This document shows positions 33,038 through 41,928 of a stretch of 46,803 bases of DNA, in pieces. Within the stretch, counting starts at the first letter, position 1. The number at the start of each line of letters is the position of its first letter. The position numbers and the translations under genes are program-made. The stretch is from a virus: IMG/VR virus record IMGVR_UViG_3300032235_000373, positions 1-46,803 of that record; one strand, 5' to 3'. Below the pieces are notes generated by a model, which saw only the letters and a list, made by a program, of their open reading frames with translations, ran no database searches and had not been told where the DNA came from.

Positions 33038-34789
33038 ATGGAAATAATGATTCCCGAAATAGAGGCGAGAAATATACTTTTATCATATGAAGGGTCTAAT
33101 AATCAATTATTAGATTGGAAGAAAAAATTCACAGAGCTTAAAAGTTTTAAACTTACACGACCACAATCAGAATATGTACAAAAATATCATACTGTGGTAC
33201 CAAAGGTTGCAAGAAAATATATTAACATTGTGAGTACATTTGGTGAAAAACTTGCCGACGATAAATTACTACCAACAGTACCCGAAAAAATTTGGTGTGA
33301 AAAGTTATTATGTGAATCCGATAAGGCGTATCACATTTGGGGTAAATTATTTGAAAACGAACAACTTAGTGCTATGTGGTTACCAAAGGCAGCTATTATG
33401 CAGGAAGAAAAGAAACTAAATCGTGTAATTGATTATTCAAAATATGGTAGTCGTCCACCAATGGACCACCAAAAAATTGCAATCGAAAAACTATTAGCAA
33501 ACAATAAATTCATTTTAGCCGATGATATGGGACTTGGTAAAACAACATCAGCGGTTATTGGTGCTCTTGAGAGTGAAGCAAAAAAGATTTTGATAGTATG
33601 TCCCGCTTCATTAAAAATAAACTGGGAGAGAGAGATTAAGAACTACTCAGACCGACGTGTACTAATTGTCGAAGGACGTAAATGGGGTTCGACATTTGAC
33701 TTTTATATTATTAACTATGATATCATTAAAAATTACCACTCGACAGATAATTCTAAAGATAGTGATGACTATAAGTTATTGGTTAATGCCGGTTTTGACT
33801 TGGCAATCGTAGATGAAGCTCACTACATTTCAAATGCAACCGCAAACAGAACAAGATTGTTAAATGACGTACTTGACCAAATCCCAAAAGTTTGGTTATT
33901 AACAGGTACACCTATGACATCAAGGCCAATTAACTATTTCAACTTATTAAAGATTGTTGAATCTCCGTTAACATTAAATTGGCAATCATATGTTCGTAGA
34001 TATTGTGCCGGTTATCAATTTAGAGTTGGTAATCGTAAAGTATGGAATACAAACGGTGCAAGTAATTTAGATGAACTTCGTGAAAGAACAAAGAATTTAG
34101 TTCTTCGTAGAATGAAAACTGACATTCTTGATTTACCTGAAAAAATTGTTACACCGGTATTCGTTGAACTTAATAGTAAAATGTACGATGAGGAATTAGA
34201 AGAATTTGCACGTATCACCAATGATAAAAAGAATGATGAAACCATTACAGTTACATTAAATCGTTTAATGAAAATTAGACAATTAATTTCTTACGAAAAA
34301 ATTCCATATACTTGTGAAATAATTGACAAATGTATTGAACAGGGTAAAAAGGTTATTGTTTTAACCAATTTTACTATGACATTGGATATGTTACATGAGA
34401 AATATAAAAAGAACTCAGTAACACTTGACGGACGTATGCATAAAGATAAACGTCAGGAAAATGTTGATAGATTTCAAACCGATGATAAAATAAAGGTATT
34501 CATAGGAAATATTAAAGCTGCGGGTGTTGGTATTACATTAACCGCCGCTGAGGTTGTTATTATGAATGACTTATCATTTGTACCTGCAGACCACTCTCAA
34601 GGTGAAGATAGAGCGTATAGATATGGACAGAAAAATAGTGTACTTGTTTACTATCCTGTATTTGAGAATACTATTGAAAAAATTATCTATAATATTCTAC
34701 AGAAGAAAAAAGGTGTCATCGACCAAGTTATGGGTGACGGTGAATATTCTGAAACTTTTGGTAAAGACTTATTAAAGCAACTTATTTAA
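33038..34789 (+). CDS. SNF2-family DNA-dependent ATPase/helicase
   Basis: The product is 583 aa, SF2 SNF2/SMARCAL1-like. Motifs: I DDMGLGKTT (162-170), Ia ILIVCPASLKINWEREI, II VDEAHYIS (DEAH at 259-262), III LLTGTPMTSRP, IV VIVLTNFTMTLDML, V GNIKAAGVGITLTAAE, and VI SQGEDRAYRYGQK. The N-terminal 140 residues are a separate domain without a recognised family. SMARCAL1-type enzymes remodel forks and anneal strands; in T4 the SF2 enzyme UvsW acts in recombination and origin control. The gene lies on the plus strand between minus-strand neck genes and ends overlapping a small minus-strand gene by 8 nt. An ATG three codons downstream is an alternative start. Confidence 0.93.
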   Translation: MEIMIPEIEARNILLSYEGSNNQLLDWKKKFTELKSFKLTRPQSEYVQKYHTVVPKVARKYINIVSTFGEKLADDKLLPTVPEKIWCEKLLCESDKAYHIWGKLFENEQLSAMWLPKAAIMQEEKKLNRVIDYSKYGSRPPMDHQKIAIEKLLANNKFILADDMGLGKTTSAVIGALESEAKKILIVCPASLKINWEREIKNYSDRRVLIVEGRKWGSTFDFYIINYDIIKNYHSTDNSKDSDDYKLLVNAGFDLAIVDEAHYISNATANRTRLLNDVLDQIPKVWLLTGTPMTSRPINYFNLLKIVESPLTLNWQSYVRRYCAGYQFRVGNRKVWNTNGASNLDELRERTKNLVLRRMKTDILDLPEKIVTPVFVELNSKMYDEELEEFARITNDKKNDETITVTLNRLMKIRQLISYEKIPYTCEIIDKCIEQGKKVIVLTNFTMTLDMLHEKYKKNSVTLDGRMHKDKRQENVDRFQTDDKIKVFIGNIKAAGVGITLTAAEVVIMNDLSFVPADHSQGEDRAYRYGQKNSVLVYYPVFENTIEKIIYNILQKKKGVIDQVMGDGEYSETFGKDLLKQLI

Positions 34790-34988
34790 ACAGAAAGTCT
34801 TTTAATTCATTTAAAACACCTTTTAATAATTCATTTAAATTTTCATCTTTTGGGTTCCCAATAAAGACTTCAATCTTTTTACCCTCTAAATCAACACTCG
34901 CACTATTTTCACCCTCACCCATTTTATAGGAGAATTCATAATTGTACCTACCACCAATTTCAAAAAGTTCTATTAATATCTTGTTCAT
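34782..34988 (-). CDS. Small acidic unknown protein (68 aa)
   Basis: The product is 68 aa: MNKILIELFEIGGRYNYEFS, then an acidic beta-rich middle, and a C-terminal amphipathic helix (ENLNELLKGVLNELKDFLFK). No family is recognised. It fits exactly between the SNF2 gene (convergent, 8-nt overlap) and the gp13-like gene (divergent, 37-nt gap). A degenerate late-box variant (TATTTAA) lies 4 nt before the start. Confidence 0.6.
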   Translation of the reverse strand: MNKILIELFEIGGRYNYEFSYKMGEGENSASVDLEGKKIEVFIGNPKDENLNELLKGVLNELKDFLFK

Positions 34989-35003
34989 ATCTTAAATATA
35001 AAG

Positions 35004-35011
35004 TATTTATA
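35004..35011 (+). promoter_or_regulatory. Late-type box TATTTATA before the gp13-like gene
   Basis: Plus strand AAAGTATTTATAAGAATAAA. The box ends 14 nt before the ATG at 35026 and is oriented with this plus-strand structural gene. This shows that the sense-strand form of the box is TATTTATA on both genome strands. Confidence 0.65.
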
Positions 35012-35025
35012 AGAATAAATCAATT

Positions 35026-36150
35026 ATGGCATCATCAATTATTACTACCGAAGAAAAAGATAAGTTATACACTCAAGTGTTTCATTTATTAGGTATGCCT
35101 GTTCGTGGTATTGAACTTACCGAAGAACAGATGGATACTTTTTTGGAATTATCTTTATCAGAATACGAGCAATACGTATCAGATTGGTTAATCGAATCAC
35201 AATGGTCCGCACTTGCCGGATTAAACTTGGACACGGCATCTTTAACACGAGCATTCACAACAAGAAGTTTAGATTATGAAACTCAATTTACACATGCATA
35301 TTCTAAAATCGTCGGATTACAGACAGGTGGTGATAGTGAATTGAAAAAAGACTTCTTTACCGTTTCAGGTGGTACACAAACATATATTTTACCTGCAGGT
35401 CGTGAAATCAATGAGTTATTATGGTTTACACGTGCTGAATTAACAGATTCAATTATTGACCCATTCTTAGGTGGATTTGGTGGTATTGGTGGTGTGGGTT
35501 TTGGTGGTATTGGTGGTTTTGCACAAATTGGTTCTGCGGGTTCTTATTTTATGATGCCGGCTAACGACCTTTTATTGAGAATGCAAGATAGAAGTATTAA
35601 GAATAGATTGATTGGTGGAGATTTAACATATAGAATTACTGCGGGTCCTGAAGGTACCAAAATTGTACACTTATATAATGTGCCGGGTGGTAGATTTGAC
35701 TTTGGTTCAACACAATCAAACAATTACCAAGTTTGGTATTGGTATTATGATACTAACACTAAAGATAGAGATGAGTGTCTTGCTAAAAATAAAGATATTA
35801 TTAGATTACCATCGGATGTACAAACAGAAGAATTAAAATGGTCTGACTTAAATCAACCCGCACAAAACTGGGTTAGAAAATATCTTATAGCATATTCCAA
35901 AGAAGGTTTAGGTAGAATTTGGGGTAAATTCAGTGGAGACCTTAAAGTTCCTGATTCTGAATTAAAATTAGATTACACTTCATTACTTACAGAAGGTAAA
36001 GATGAAAAATCTAAATTGGTTGAAGAATTAATGGCAAGACTTGAAAGACTTCGCCCCGACAAACTTCTCGAAAGAAAAGGTGCCGAGGCTGAAAATCTTA
36101 ATAAGTCATTGAAATATAGAGCATTCCAAACTCCAATTACATCGTTCTAA
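35026..36150 (+). CDS. Neck/head-completion protein, T4 gp13-like
   Basis: The product is 374 aa; T4 gp13 is 309 aa. The N-terminal helical region (EEKDKLYTQVFHLLGMPVRG, then IELTEEQMDTFLELSLSEYE) matches the gp13 opening. The middle carries YILPAGREINELLWFTRAEL, and the C-terminal helices include WVRKYLIAYSKEGLGRIWGK. A Gly-rich insertion (residues 149-172, several GGIGG/GGFGG units) interrupts the central domain. gp13 joins portal and gp14 at the neck. The stop overlaps the convergent DNA polymerase stop by 4 nt. Confidence 0.68.
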   Translation: MASSIITTEEKDKLYTQVFHLLGMPVRGIELTEEQMDTFLELSLSEYEQYVSDWLIESQWSALAGLNLDTASLTRAFTTRSLDYETQFTHAYSKIVGLQTGGDSELKKDFFTVSGGTQTYILPAGREINELLWFTRAELTDSIIDPFLGGFGGIGGVGFGGIGGFAQIGSAGSYFMMPANDLLLRMQDRSIKNRLIGGDLTYRITAGPEGTKIVHLYNVPGGRFDFGSTQSNNYQVWYWYYDTNTKDRDECLAKNKDIIRLPSDVQTEELKWSDLNQPAQNWVRKYLIAYSKEGLGRIWGKFSGDLKVPDSELKLDYTSLLTEGKDEKSKLVEELMARLERLRPDKLLERKGAEAENLNKSLKYRAFQTPITSF

Positions 36151-39044
36151 ACTTCAACTGCGTGTAACACTGCATCAGTATCGGTATTCCCGATAATTTC
36201 GTCTTCATTACTTACAGTACTCTCTGCTTGTAAAAGTAGAACCTTTCTATTATGGTCTACCCAATATTGGTCGGCAAGCTCCAAACTATCTTCAACATAC
36301 ATAAAGAATGGGTCACGACCTACTTTATTCCAAAAGACAACCTCACTATCCGATAAGGTCATAACCTCATCAAACTTATCTTGACCACTTTCTTTAAGTG
36401 GATGACCATTAACAAGTTCACATTGTAACTTGGTAAAGTATTGTCTATCCTTAGGGTCTTCAATAAGAATGTCTTCACGAATGCTTGGACTAAACGCAAC
36501 TAATAAAGGTTCCACACGTTTATTAAAGTTTGTTAAATAACGAGGAACATTATAATCACCCAATAAATCGGGATTATTTGTAATCTCCTTTTCATCAATC
36601 ATATAACAATTAACTTCAATATAACCATCCGGCATTGGGTATCCGTTTTTTGCAGTGAATTCTTCTTGTTGTTTCTTTGTGGGTTTTGTAATTTTCTGAA
36701 CATCACCCGAAGATTTCTTTTCACCGTTATTCACATAATAGATGGTATCACCAAGACCGGCGGGATAATCACTCATCATGATTAATTCCATATGTGCTTG
36801 TCTTGACATAAGAGACCCCGATTTAGTGGTTTTCTTTACATACTTCTTATACTCATCAATCGATTGTTTAACACGAGCCTTATTGGCAATCTTTGATAAT
36901 GGAATCTCTTTATTGTAAATCTTTTCTACATAATCATAATACAACTCAACAAATGATAAACCATCACCATTCAACAAGTACTTTAAACCCTCATCCAAAA
37001 ACTCCACAACATATTGTTGTAACTTCTTTGATTTAATGGTGTTACCGGTCAATTTGATTTTCTCTTTACCTTTCTTAATCAACTTGATGATATAGTTCTT
37101 ACGAGATACGTTAATACAAGATGGTGCGGTGTAGTCAATATCAAGACCCATTTCGTTTCGCATAAAGATATCATTGAATTCGGCGGTGTGTGCTTCAATA
37201 CCACGATATTCTTTACCTTCCTTAACAAGTTCATTAAGACCTTTACCAATGTATACAGCATCTGCTGCACTTTCAGGTGTTTCAAAGTTCACACCGTCTG
37301 TATCCATTACAAGTGGTTTATATCCTTTTTTCATATAGAACATAATCATCATACGAAGACATTGACGACCGATACAAGTAATCGTTTCACCCGAATCCAT
37401 CTCACCCCAAGGGAATACATGTGGTGCAGATAATGAACCAAAGTATGCGTTAATGAAAATCTTGATTGGTAATTGTTTACGGTCGTACATCTCGGCAGCA
37501 ACGGGGTCACTATCCTTTAATTCACCGGCAAGGTGTTTGTATTTAATACGAATGTTACGGAAATACTTCAACATAGATTTCTGTACACCCATAACATCAC
37601 AAGCAGGAAACACATCATACACCAATTGAATTGATGGATATAAGGATGAGTAGTCAAACTTCACAATGTTCTTTGCGTAACCCACATTTAATAAACGAGA
37701 CAAACCACCAGTGAATGGTCGTTTTGAATCTTTTGCTGGTATTGCTAAATTGTTTTCATATGACCATGCTAACATGATAATCTTCCATAATGTAGCGGTA
37801 CCCATTGTGGCTATCCTCTCATATGTTGTTGGTACAAGTTTTGACAATAAGAATGTTGACTGAGAGAATGAGTCATCAACAATCATTGTCTCATAAAGGT
37901 CATCATCAAGATATTGTTCGACAATCTTTCTACCTGTCCATATTTCAAACTTACCGGGGAATCTTGTAAGTAAATCCTGAGTACCCGGTTCACCAATCAT
38001 TTTGTAACCACCCGTTTTTGGATTTACATAATAACTCTCATTCTCAAGATATATTTCAGAAATCTTATTACCTTTTACATAAACCCGATTAGGTTTTTCT
38101 TTCTCCAAATATTGAGTGATATACTTCAAACCCCAAGATTTAATCTCTGAGTTGATGGCTTGCGCTCTACGAACAGAGTGTGCAATATCAATAATATTAA
38201 AACCCCAAATCACATGTTGAACATAATCCTCCATTTCGTTGGCAAGTTTCAATACACCTTTCTTTTCTTTCATCCCCGTACCCGTCAAGATTTTAGTTAA
38301 ACCTTGAACATCGACACCTAAAATTTCTGCACGCTTTAAGATAAATGGAAAGTCAAAGAATGCGGAGTTATAACCGGCAACGATTGTTGGTTTTAGTTCT
38401 CTAATTAAATTAAAGAATCTTTCAATACATTTCTTTTCACCATCCTCACCAAATGCGGGAATTGTTTCTTGTAGACCACGGTTATCCTTAACTCCAATCA
38501 AAATGATATTACAAGTTTCAGGGTCTAAACCTGTGGTCTCAATATCGAATACAAATCGATACACATCAGCATAATCCTCAATACCTTTGAATAGTCGTTT
38601 TCTTGTTTGAACAAGATATTGTTCTACCGGTGATAAGATAGTAAAACATTGTTTTGTGTGTTCACCCCAAGGGTCAATACCTCCCGTCTTAAAGAAACTG
38701 ATAAGGTCGGTGTATGTCTTAATACTTTTAACCAAGAATTTCATACCAGATTCAAGTCGTTCATCACCGTGAGTATCCAACTTATCAATGATGATACCGT
38801 ACTTACCCATCATCTGTTTTTGTTTTTGTTTGGACCCACCGTAGAAATTAAACTCGGTTAAGTCACCAACCCACAAAAATGGTGTGAATGAATCTGATTT
38901 AACAATTTTACCCTTTTCAGGGTCTTGAATGATTTTTGAAATCATGTTTGTGGGGTAGTCGTACTCGACACCAACGATGTATTTCTCATCGTCACCCCCG
39001 TTCAGGAAGTTCTCGATAACCTCCTGTGAGATTACTTCTTTCAT
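36147..39044 (-). CDS. Family B DNA polymerase, T4 gp43-like
   Basis: The product is 965 aa; T4 gp43 is 898 aa. The 3'-5' exonuclease sites are present: ExoI FDIETTGLD (D167, E169), ExoII AGYNSAFFDFPF (N226, D231), and a YxxxD candidate for ExoIII at Y378/D382. Polymerase motif A is KFDYSSLYPS (D464), motif B QLPIKIFINAYFGSL (about 524-538), and motif C MDTDG (D581, D583), where Gly replaces the usual Ser after the second Asp. No intein is present. It replicates the phage genome. It is separated from the replication operon and has its own promoter region at 39045-39131. Confidence 0.95.
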   Translation of the reverse strand: MKEVISQEVIENFLNGGDDEKYIVGVEYDYPTNMISKIIQDPEKGKIVKSDSFTPFLWVGDLTEFNFYGGSKQKQKQMMGKYGIIIDKLDTHGDERLESGMKFLVKSIKTYTDLISFFKTGGIDPWGEHTKQCFTILSPVEQYLVQTRKRLFKGIEDYADVYRFVFDIETTGLDPETCNIILIGVKDNRGLQETIPAFGEDGEKKCIERFFNLIRELKPTIVAGYNSAFFDFPFILKRAEILGVDVQGLTKILTGTGMKEKKGVLKLANEMEDYVQHVIWGFNIIDIAHSVRRAQAINSEIKSWGLKYITQYLEKEKPNRVYVKGNKISEIYLENESYYVNPKTGGYKMIGEPGTQDLLTRFPGKFEIWTGRKIVEQYLDDDLYETMIVDDSFSQSTFLLSKLVPTTYERIATMGTATLWKIIMLAWSYENNLAIPAKDSKRPFTGGLSRLLNVGYAKNIVKFDYSSLYPSIQLVYDVFPACDVMGVQKSMLKYFRNIRIKYKHLAGELKDSDPVAAEMYDRKQLPIKIFINAYFGSLSAPHVFPWGEMDSGETITCIGRQCLRMMIMFYMKKGYKPLVMDTDGVNFETPESAADAVYIGKGLNELVKEGKEYRGIEAHTAEFNDIFMRNEMGLDIDYTAPSCINVSRKNYIIKLIKKGKEKIKLTGNTIKSKKLQQYVVEFLDEGLKYLLNGDGLSFVELYYDYVEKIYNKEIPLSKIANKARVKQSIDEYKKYVKKTTKSGSLMSRQAHMELIMMSDYPAGLGDTIYYVNNGEKKSSGDVQKITKPTKKQQEEFTAKNGYPMPDGYIEVNCYMIDEKEITNNPDLLGDYNVPRYLTNFNKRVEPLLVAFSPSIREDILIEDPKDRQYFTKLQCELVNGHPLKESGQDKFDEVMTLSDSEVVFWNKVGRDPFFMYVEDSLELADQYWVDHNRKVLLLQAESTVSNEDEIIGNTDTDAVLHAVEV

Positions 39045-39073
39045 ACTTTATTTGTTTAAGTGACACATTAGCT

Positions 39074-39088
39074 TACGGTACTTCCGTA
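39074..39088 (-). promoter_or_regulatory. Small hairpin in the DNA polymerase leader
   Basis: Perfect 5-bp inverted repeat TACGG/CCGTA with a 5-nt loop, 29 nt before the ATG and downstream of the promoter box, so inside the mRNA leader. T4 gp43 represses its own translation by binding a leader hairpin; whether this one does is unknown. Confidence 0.3.
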
Positions 39089-39104
39089 GTTTGTCTTGAT
39101 GTTA

Positions 39105-39116
39105 CAAATATAAATA
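39105..39116 (-). promoter_or_regulatory. Overlapping host-type and late-type promoter boxes of DNA polymerase
   Basis: Minus strand carries TATTTATATTTG. TATATTTG (39105-39112) matches TAnnTTTG, with TTTG 20 nt upstream as in Bacteroidetes promoters. The late box TATTTATA (39109-39116) overlaps it. The host-type reading has the better support because its -33 element is present. Confidence 0.6.
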
Positions 39117-39131
39117 TAAAATACTAAATTA

Positions 39132-39488
39132 TCAAATTACGTTTATGTATAGTTTTTCTTTGATTGGCATAATCAATATATTACCATCGGCAAATGTGAT
39201 TGTAATAATGCCCTCGAATCTTCCTTTTACCGATGTGTGTTCTGTGGTAAATCTATGTGTGATATAATACTCGTCAGTAGTATTATTAAATTTTTTAGTT
39301 CTTGTTGTTACAAGACATGGACTACCCAATATTGAATACTCATTTGTTTTAACGTCAAACATCTCGAATGTGATTGTTGAACCACTTTCAAGCATGTCGT
39401 TAAATGATGACTTATCATTTTTTCCGTCATCGATTAAACGCATTTTCAATATCGGGTCAGTCGCTCCTTGTCTTATAAAAAATTCCAT
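39132..39488 (-). CDS. Unknown small protein, possible BppU-N-like beta domain
   Basis: The product is 118 aa: FIRQGATDPILKMRLIDDG, TITFEMFDVKTNEYSILG, GRFEGIITITFADGNILIMP. The order of strands and the opening 'RQG.tdP.l.mrl.D.g' resemble the N-terminal domain of baseplate upper proteins (BppU) that hold receptor-binding proteins. There are no other domains. The ATG overlaps the stop of the 80-aa gene by one base, and it is the last gene of the unit that starts at 41856. Confidence 0.68.
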   Translation of the reverse strand: MEFFIRQGATDPILKMRLIDDGKNDKSSFNDMLESGSTITFEMFDVKTNEYSILGSPCLVTTRTKKFNNTTDEYYITHRFTTEHTSVKGRFEGIITITFADGNILIMPIKEKLYINVI

Positions 39489-39730
39489 TATTTAATCGTT
39501 AAAATAAATTCGTTACCTGATTTGAATGGTGCAGTATCTGCGTCTTTTAGTTCTTTTGACATATAGTAAAATTGTTCTTTTACCACCTCAAACGGAAATC
39601 CTAATTCACTCTTAATAACACCTTTAATATGTTCTACTGTTAATGGTTCATTCGTATTAAAATGTTTTGAAACTCTTTTAATCTTTTGACCATCTTTTTT
39701 TACTATTGTATTTACATCTAATATTTTCAT
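39488..39730 (-). CDS. Small unknown protein (80 aa)
   Basis: The product is 80 aa and basic: MKILDVNTIVKKDGQKIKRV, a helix VEHIKGVIKSELGF, and a closing strand GNEFILTIK. No family is recognised. It is coupled to the following 118-aa gene and lies 41 nt after the 694-aa fibre-region protein, so it is probably an accessory or chaperone of that group. Confidence 0.65.
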   Translation of the reverse strand: MKILDVNTIVKKDGQKIKRVSKHFNTNEPLTVEHIKGVIKSELGFPFEVVKEQFYYMSKELKDADTAPFKSGNEFILTIK

Positions 39731-39771
39731 AATTTCTTTTTAAATTTTTTAATTTAGTTATTAATTAGTTA

Positions 39772-41856
39772 TCAATAATCATCCCACCAGTTATAATCGT
39801 TTGGTGCCCATTCAATATCATCATCATCTAATATTAGAGATGTTATTGTTTCTTCACTAACTAAGAAAAATTCGTTTCCTTCGCTACCATTAAATTTAAC
39901 AAAGAATCTATCACCAATTCCGTAAGCGTCATCATATCCGCTGTACGCTGTTTGGTGAGATTTTAATAGTTGACCAGAAAAATTATAAAGATTAATTACT
40001 GTCACACTACTAATATCATCTTGATAAACAAGCATAATTTTAGTTTCACCGACCAAAGTAGATTTATAGTTATGAGATGGAAATTGGAAATCAGAGGTTA
40101 TTCCCGTTGTTGATAAAACTCTAAATCCTGTACCTGAACCCTCACTATAAAGAAGCATAACTTCAGATTCTTGGAATGTATCGGTATAGTACGTATTAGG
40201 TGTGTCTGTGTTGTCATAATAGTCTGTTGATGTGAATCCAGTCGAACCACTATAAACATAATAACCCTCATCACCTTCATCCGTATCAATCGCAAGATAT
40301 CCTAATCTTCCTTGTGAATTCATTGAATAACTATACGAACTATTTAATGTTTTACTAACTCTGTCCATTATAGAACCGTTCACATTTATTAATAACGCAT
40401 CAAGGTAATTATTATCATTAGTTAAAATAACATAGACAGTTCTATCGCCTAAATAATAATTGTTCACATTGGTAATACCTGAAATAGGTATATTGGTAGT
40501 TGTAATTGTTCCACCTGTTGTTGAAATCGTTAATATTTCAAAAAAATTACCTGTACTAATAGGTGCTCTATATATGTTACTTAATTGACCATAAGAACTA
40601 ATTTGAATTTCTGTATTATTTGCTGCGGTGTATGTGTTAAATGTTGTTTGATTGTCTAACATATACATAATGTCACAATAACTAACCACATTTCCAATAG
40701 GTGTACCACTTATATCGTTGTAAAAAGTGATAACAACACCACCGGTTTTTTCTGCACTATCGTTTGCCCAAAAATCCTCATCTCCATCCATATTAAAGGA
40801 CGAAAAATTAGCACCTCTAACGTGAGTTGTCTGTCTTAATGTTTCTGTTTCACCATTATAATGTATGATTTTATAATCAACTTCATCGTCATTATAGTTG
40901 TAGTACGTTACACAATATTTGGTACTTCCTAAAAAATCATCATTTCTATCGGTATATGTTGCACCTGTTAATGAAATTGTTTGTAAAGTTGTTCCACTTG
41001 CGTTACATATTTGAAGATTTGTGTATGTATTACCAGATTGTGTTTCAACAACTATAAAATCAGTATTTGGCATCATTTTATGTCTAACTTGTGTTCCATC
41101 AGTCCAAGTTTTGAATGATGTTGTTGTACCATCATTACCGTTGATGAGATATGATTGACCGTTACCATTATCGTTCCATTGACCCACTTCATTCTTTTTA
41201 ACAATAAATGTATTGTTCGAAGTAACCGCATACCAATCATATTCAATATCAATATAGTGTGTTTCAGGGTCCCAAGTATATGTGAATACATCTGTACCGT
41301 TTGAATATGTTAAAACACCATTTTCACTATCTTCAAATGTTACTATTCTACCATCTAATGCACTTCCATCATAACTATCCGTCGCTCCCGAATATCTACC
41401 AATTTCCGAACCACTTTCGTTGGTGAAAATTACTAATCTTTCACCACCGTTAGAACTCGAACCAAATTCATACATATATCCCGAATCTTGTAGTGGATAA
41501 ACATTTGAATTGGACCAATATGATGAATCAACACCTAAGTCGATAATTTCTGCAGTAAAATCTGAGAAATTTAAGAATGCTGCTCCGTAGTTATTCGAAC
41601 CTACCATTCTATCAACAAACACGGCTGTTTGTGGGTTGTTAGATGGTTGTGGTACGTTTACAGTGTATGTATAATCATACTCAGGTAAATAAATCGAGTA
41701 GTCACCATACGGATGTGCCGTGATGTTATTAAAAGGAATCACCTTAGTTCCAAGGTTTTGAGTTGTACCCGATGTTGACCCTGTATATGGTGTAAACGTT
41801 ACTGTTGCCGTTTTACCACTTAGATTAGTACTTGATATTCTTGCTCCTACTGCCAT
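39772..41856 (-). CDS. Fibre-region virion protein with repeated beta blades
   Basis: The product is 694 aa, rich in Tyr, Thr, Ser, Asn, Asp and Gly, with low Lys/Arg. It has an N-terminal beta domain (residues 1-75; RISSTNLSGKTATVTFTPYT and GDYSIYLPEYDYTYTVNV). Many degenerate 50-60-residue units follow, alternating strands with phrases such as 'SYLINGNDGTT', 'TYTNLQICNASGTTLQT' and 'SVTVINLYNFSGQLLKS'. This suggests a beta-propeller or WD-like adhesin. The C-terminus is Trp/Asp-rich (DDDDIEWAPNDYNWWDDY). No enzyme motif is seen. A receptor-binding role is inferred from its place in the fibre cluster. Confidence 0.6.
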   Translation of the reverse strand: MAVGARISSTNLSGKTATVTFTPYTGSTSGTTQNLGTKVIPFNNITAHPYGDYSIYLPEYDYTYTVNVPQPSNNPQTAVFVDRMVGSNNYGAAFLNFSDFTAEIIDLGVDSSYWSNSNVYPLQDSGYMYEFGSSSNGGERLVIFTNESGSEIGRYSGATDSYDGSALDGRIVTFEDSENGVLTYSNGTDVFTYTWDPETHYIDIEYDWYAVTSNNTFIVKKNEVGQWNDNGNGQSYLINGNDGTTTSFKTWTDGTQVRHKMMPNTDFIVVETQSGNTYTNLQICNASGTTLQTISLTGATYTDRNDDFLGSTKYCVTYYNYNDDEVDYKIIHYNGETETLRQTTHVRGANFSSFNMDGDEDFWANDSAEKTGGVVITFYNDISGTPIGNVVSYCDIMYMLDNQTTFNTYTAANNTEIQISSYGQLSNIYRAPISTGNFFEILTISTTGGTITTTNIPISGITNVNNYYLGDRTVYVILTNDNNYLDALLINVNGSIMDRVSKTLNSSYSYSMNSQGRLGYLAIDTDEGDEGYYVYSGSTGFTSTDYYDNTDTPNTYYTDTFQESEVMLLYSEGSGTGFRVLSTTGITSDFQFPSHNYKSTLVGETKIMLVYQDDISSVTVINLYNFSGQLLKSHQTAYSGYDDAYGIGDRFFVKFNGSEGNEFFLVSEETITSLILDDDDIEWAPNDYNWWDDY

Positions 41857-41879
41857 AGTTTGTTATTTTTGTGTTTTTA

Positions 41880-41887
41880 TATAAATA
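41880..41887 (-). promoter_or_regulatory. Late-type box TATTTATA of the 694-aa fibre gene unit
   Basis: In sense orientation it reads AAGATATTTATATAAAAAC. It ends 23 nt before the ATG at 41856, in the gap after the 1022-aa adhesin gene. Confidence 0.65.
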
Positions 41888-41928
41888 TCTTATTTTATCG
41901 TATCTCTTATATTTTATTGTTTTTTATT

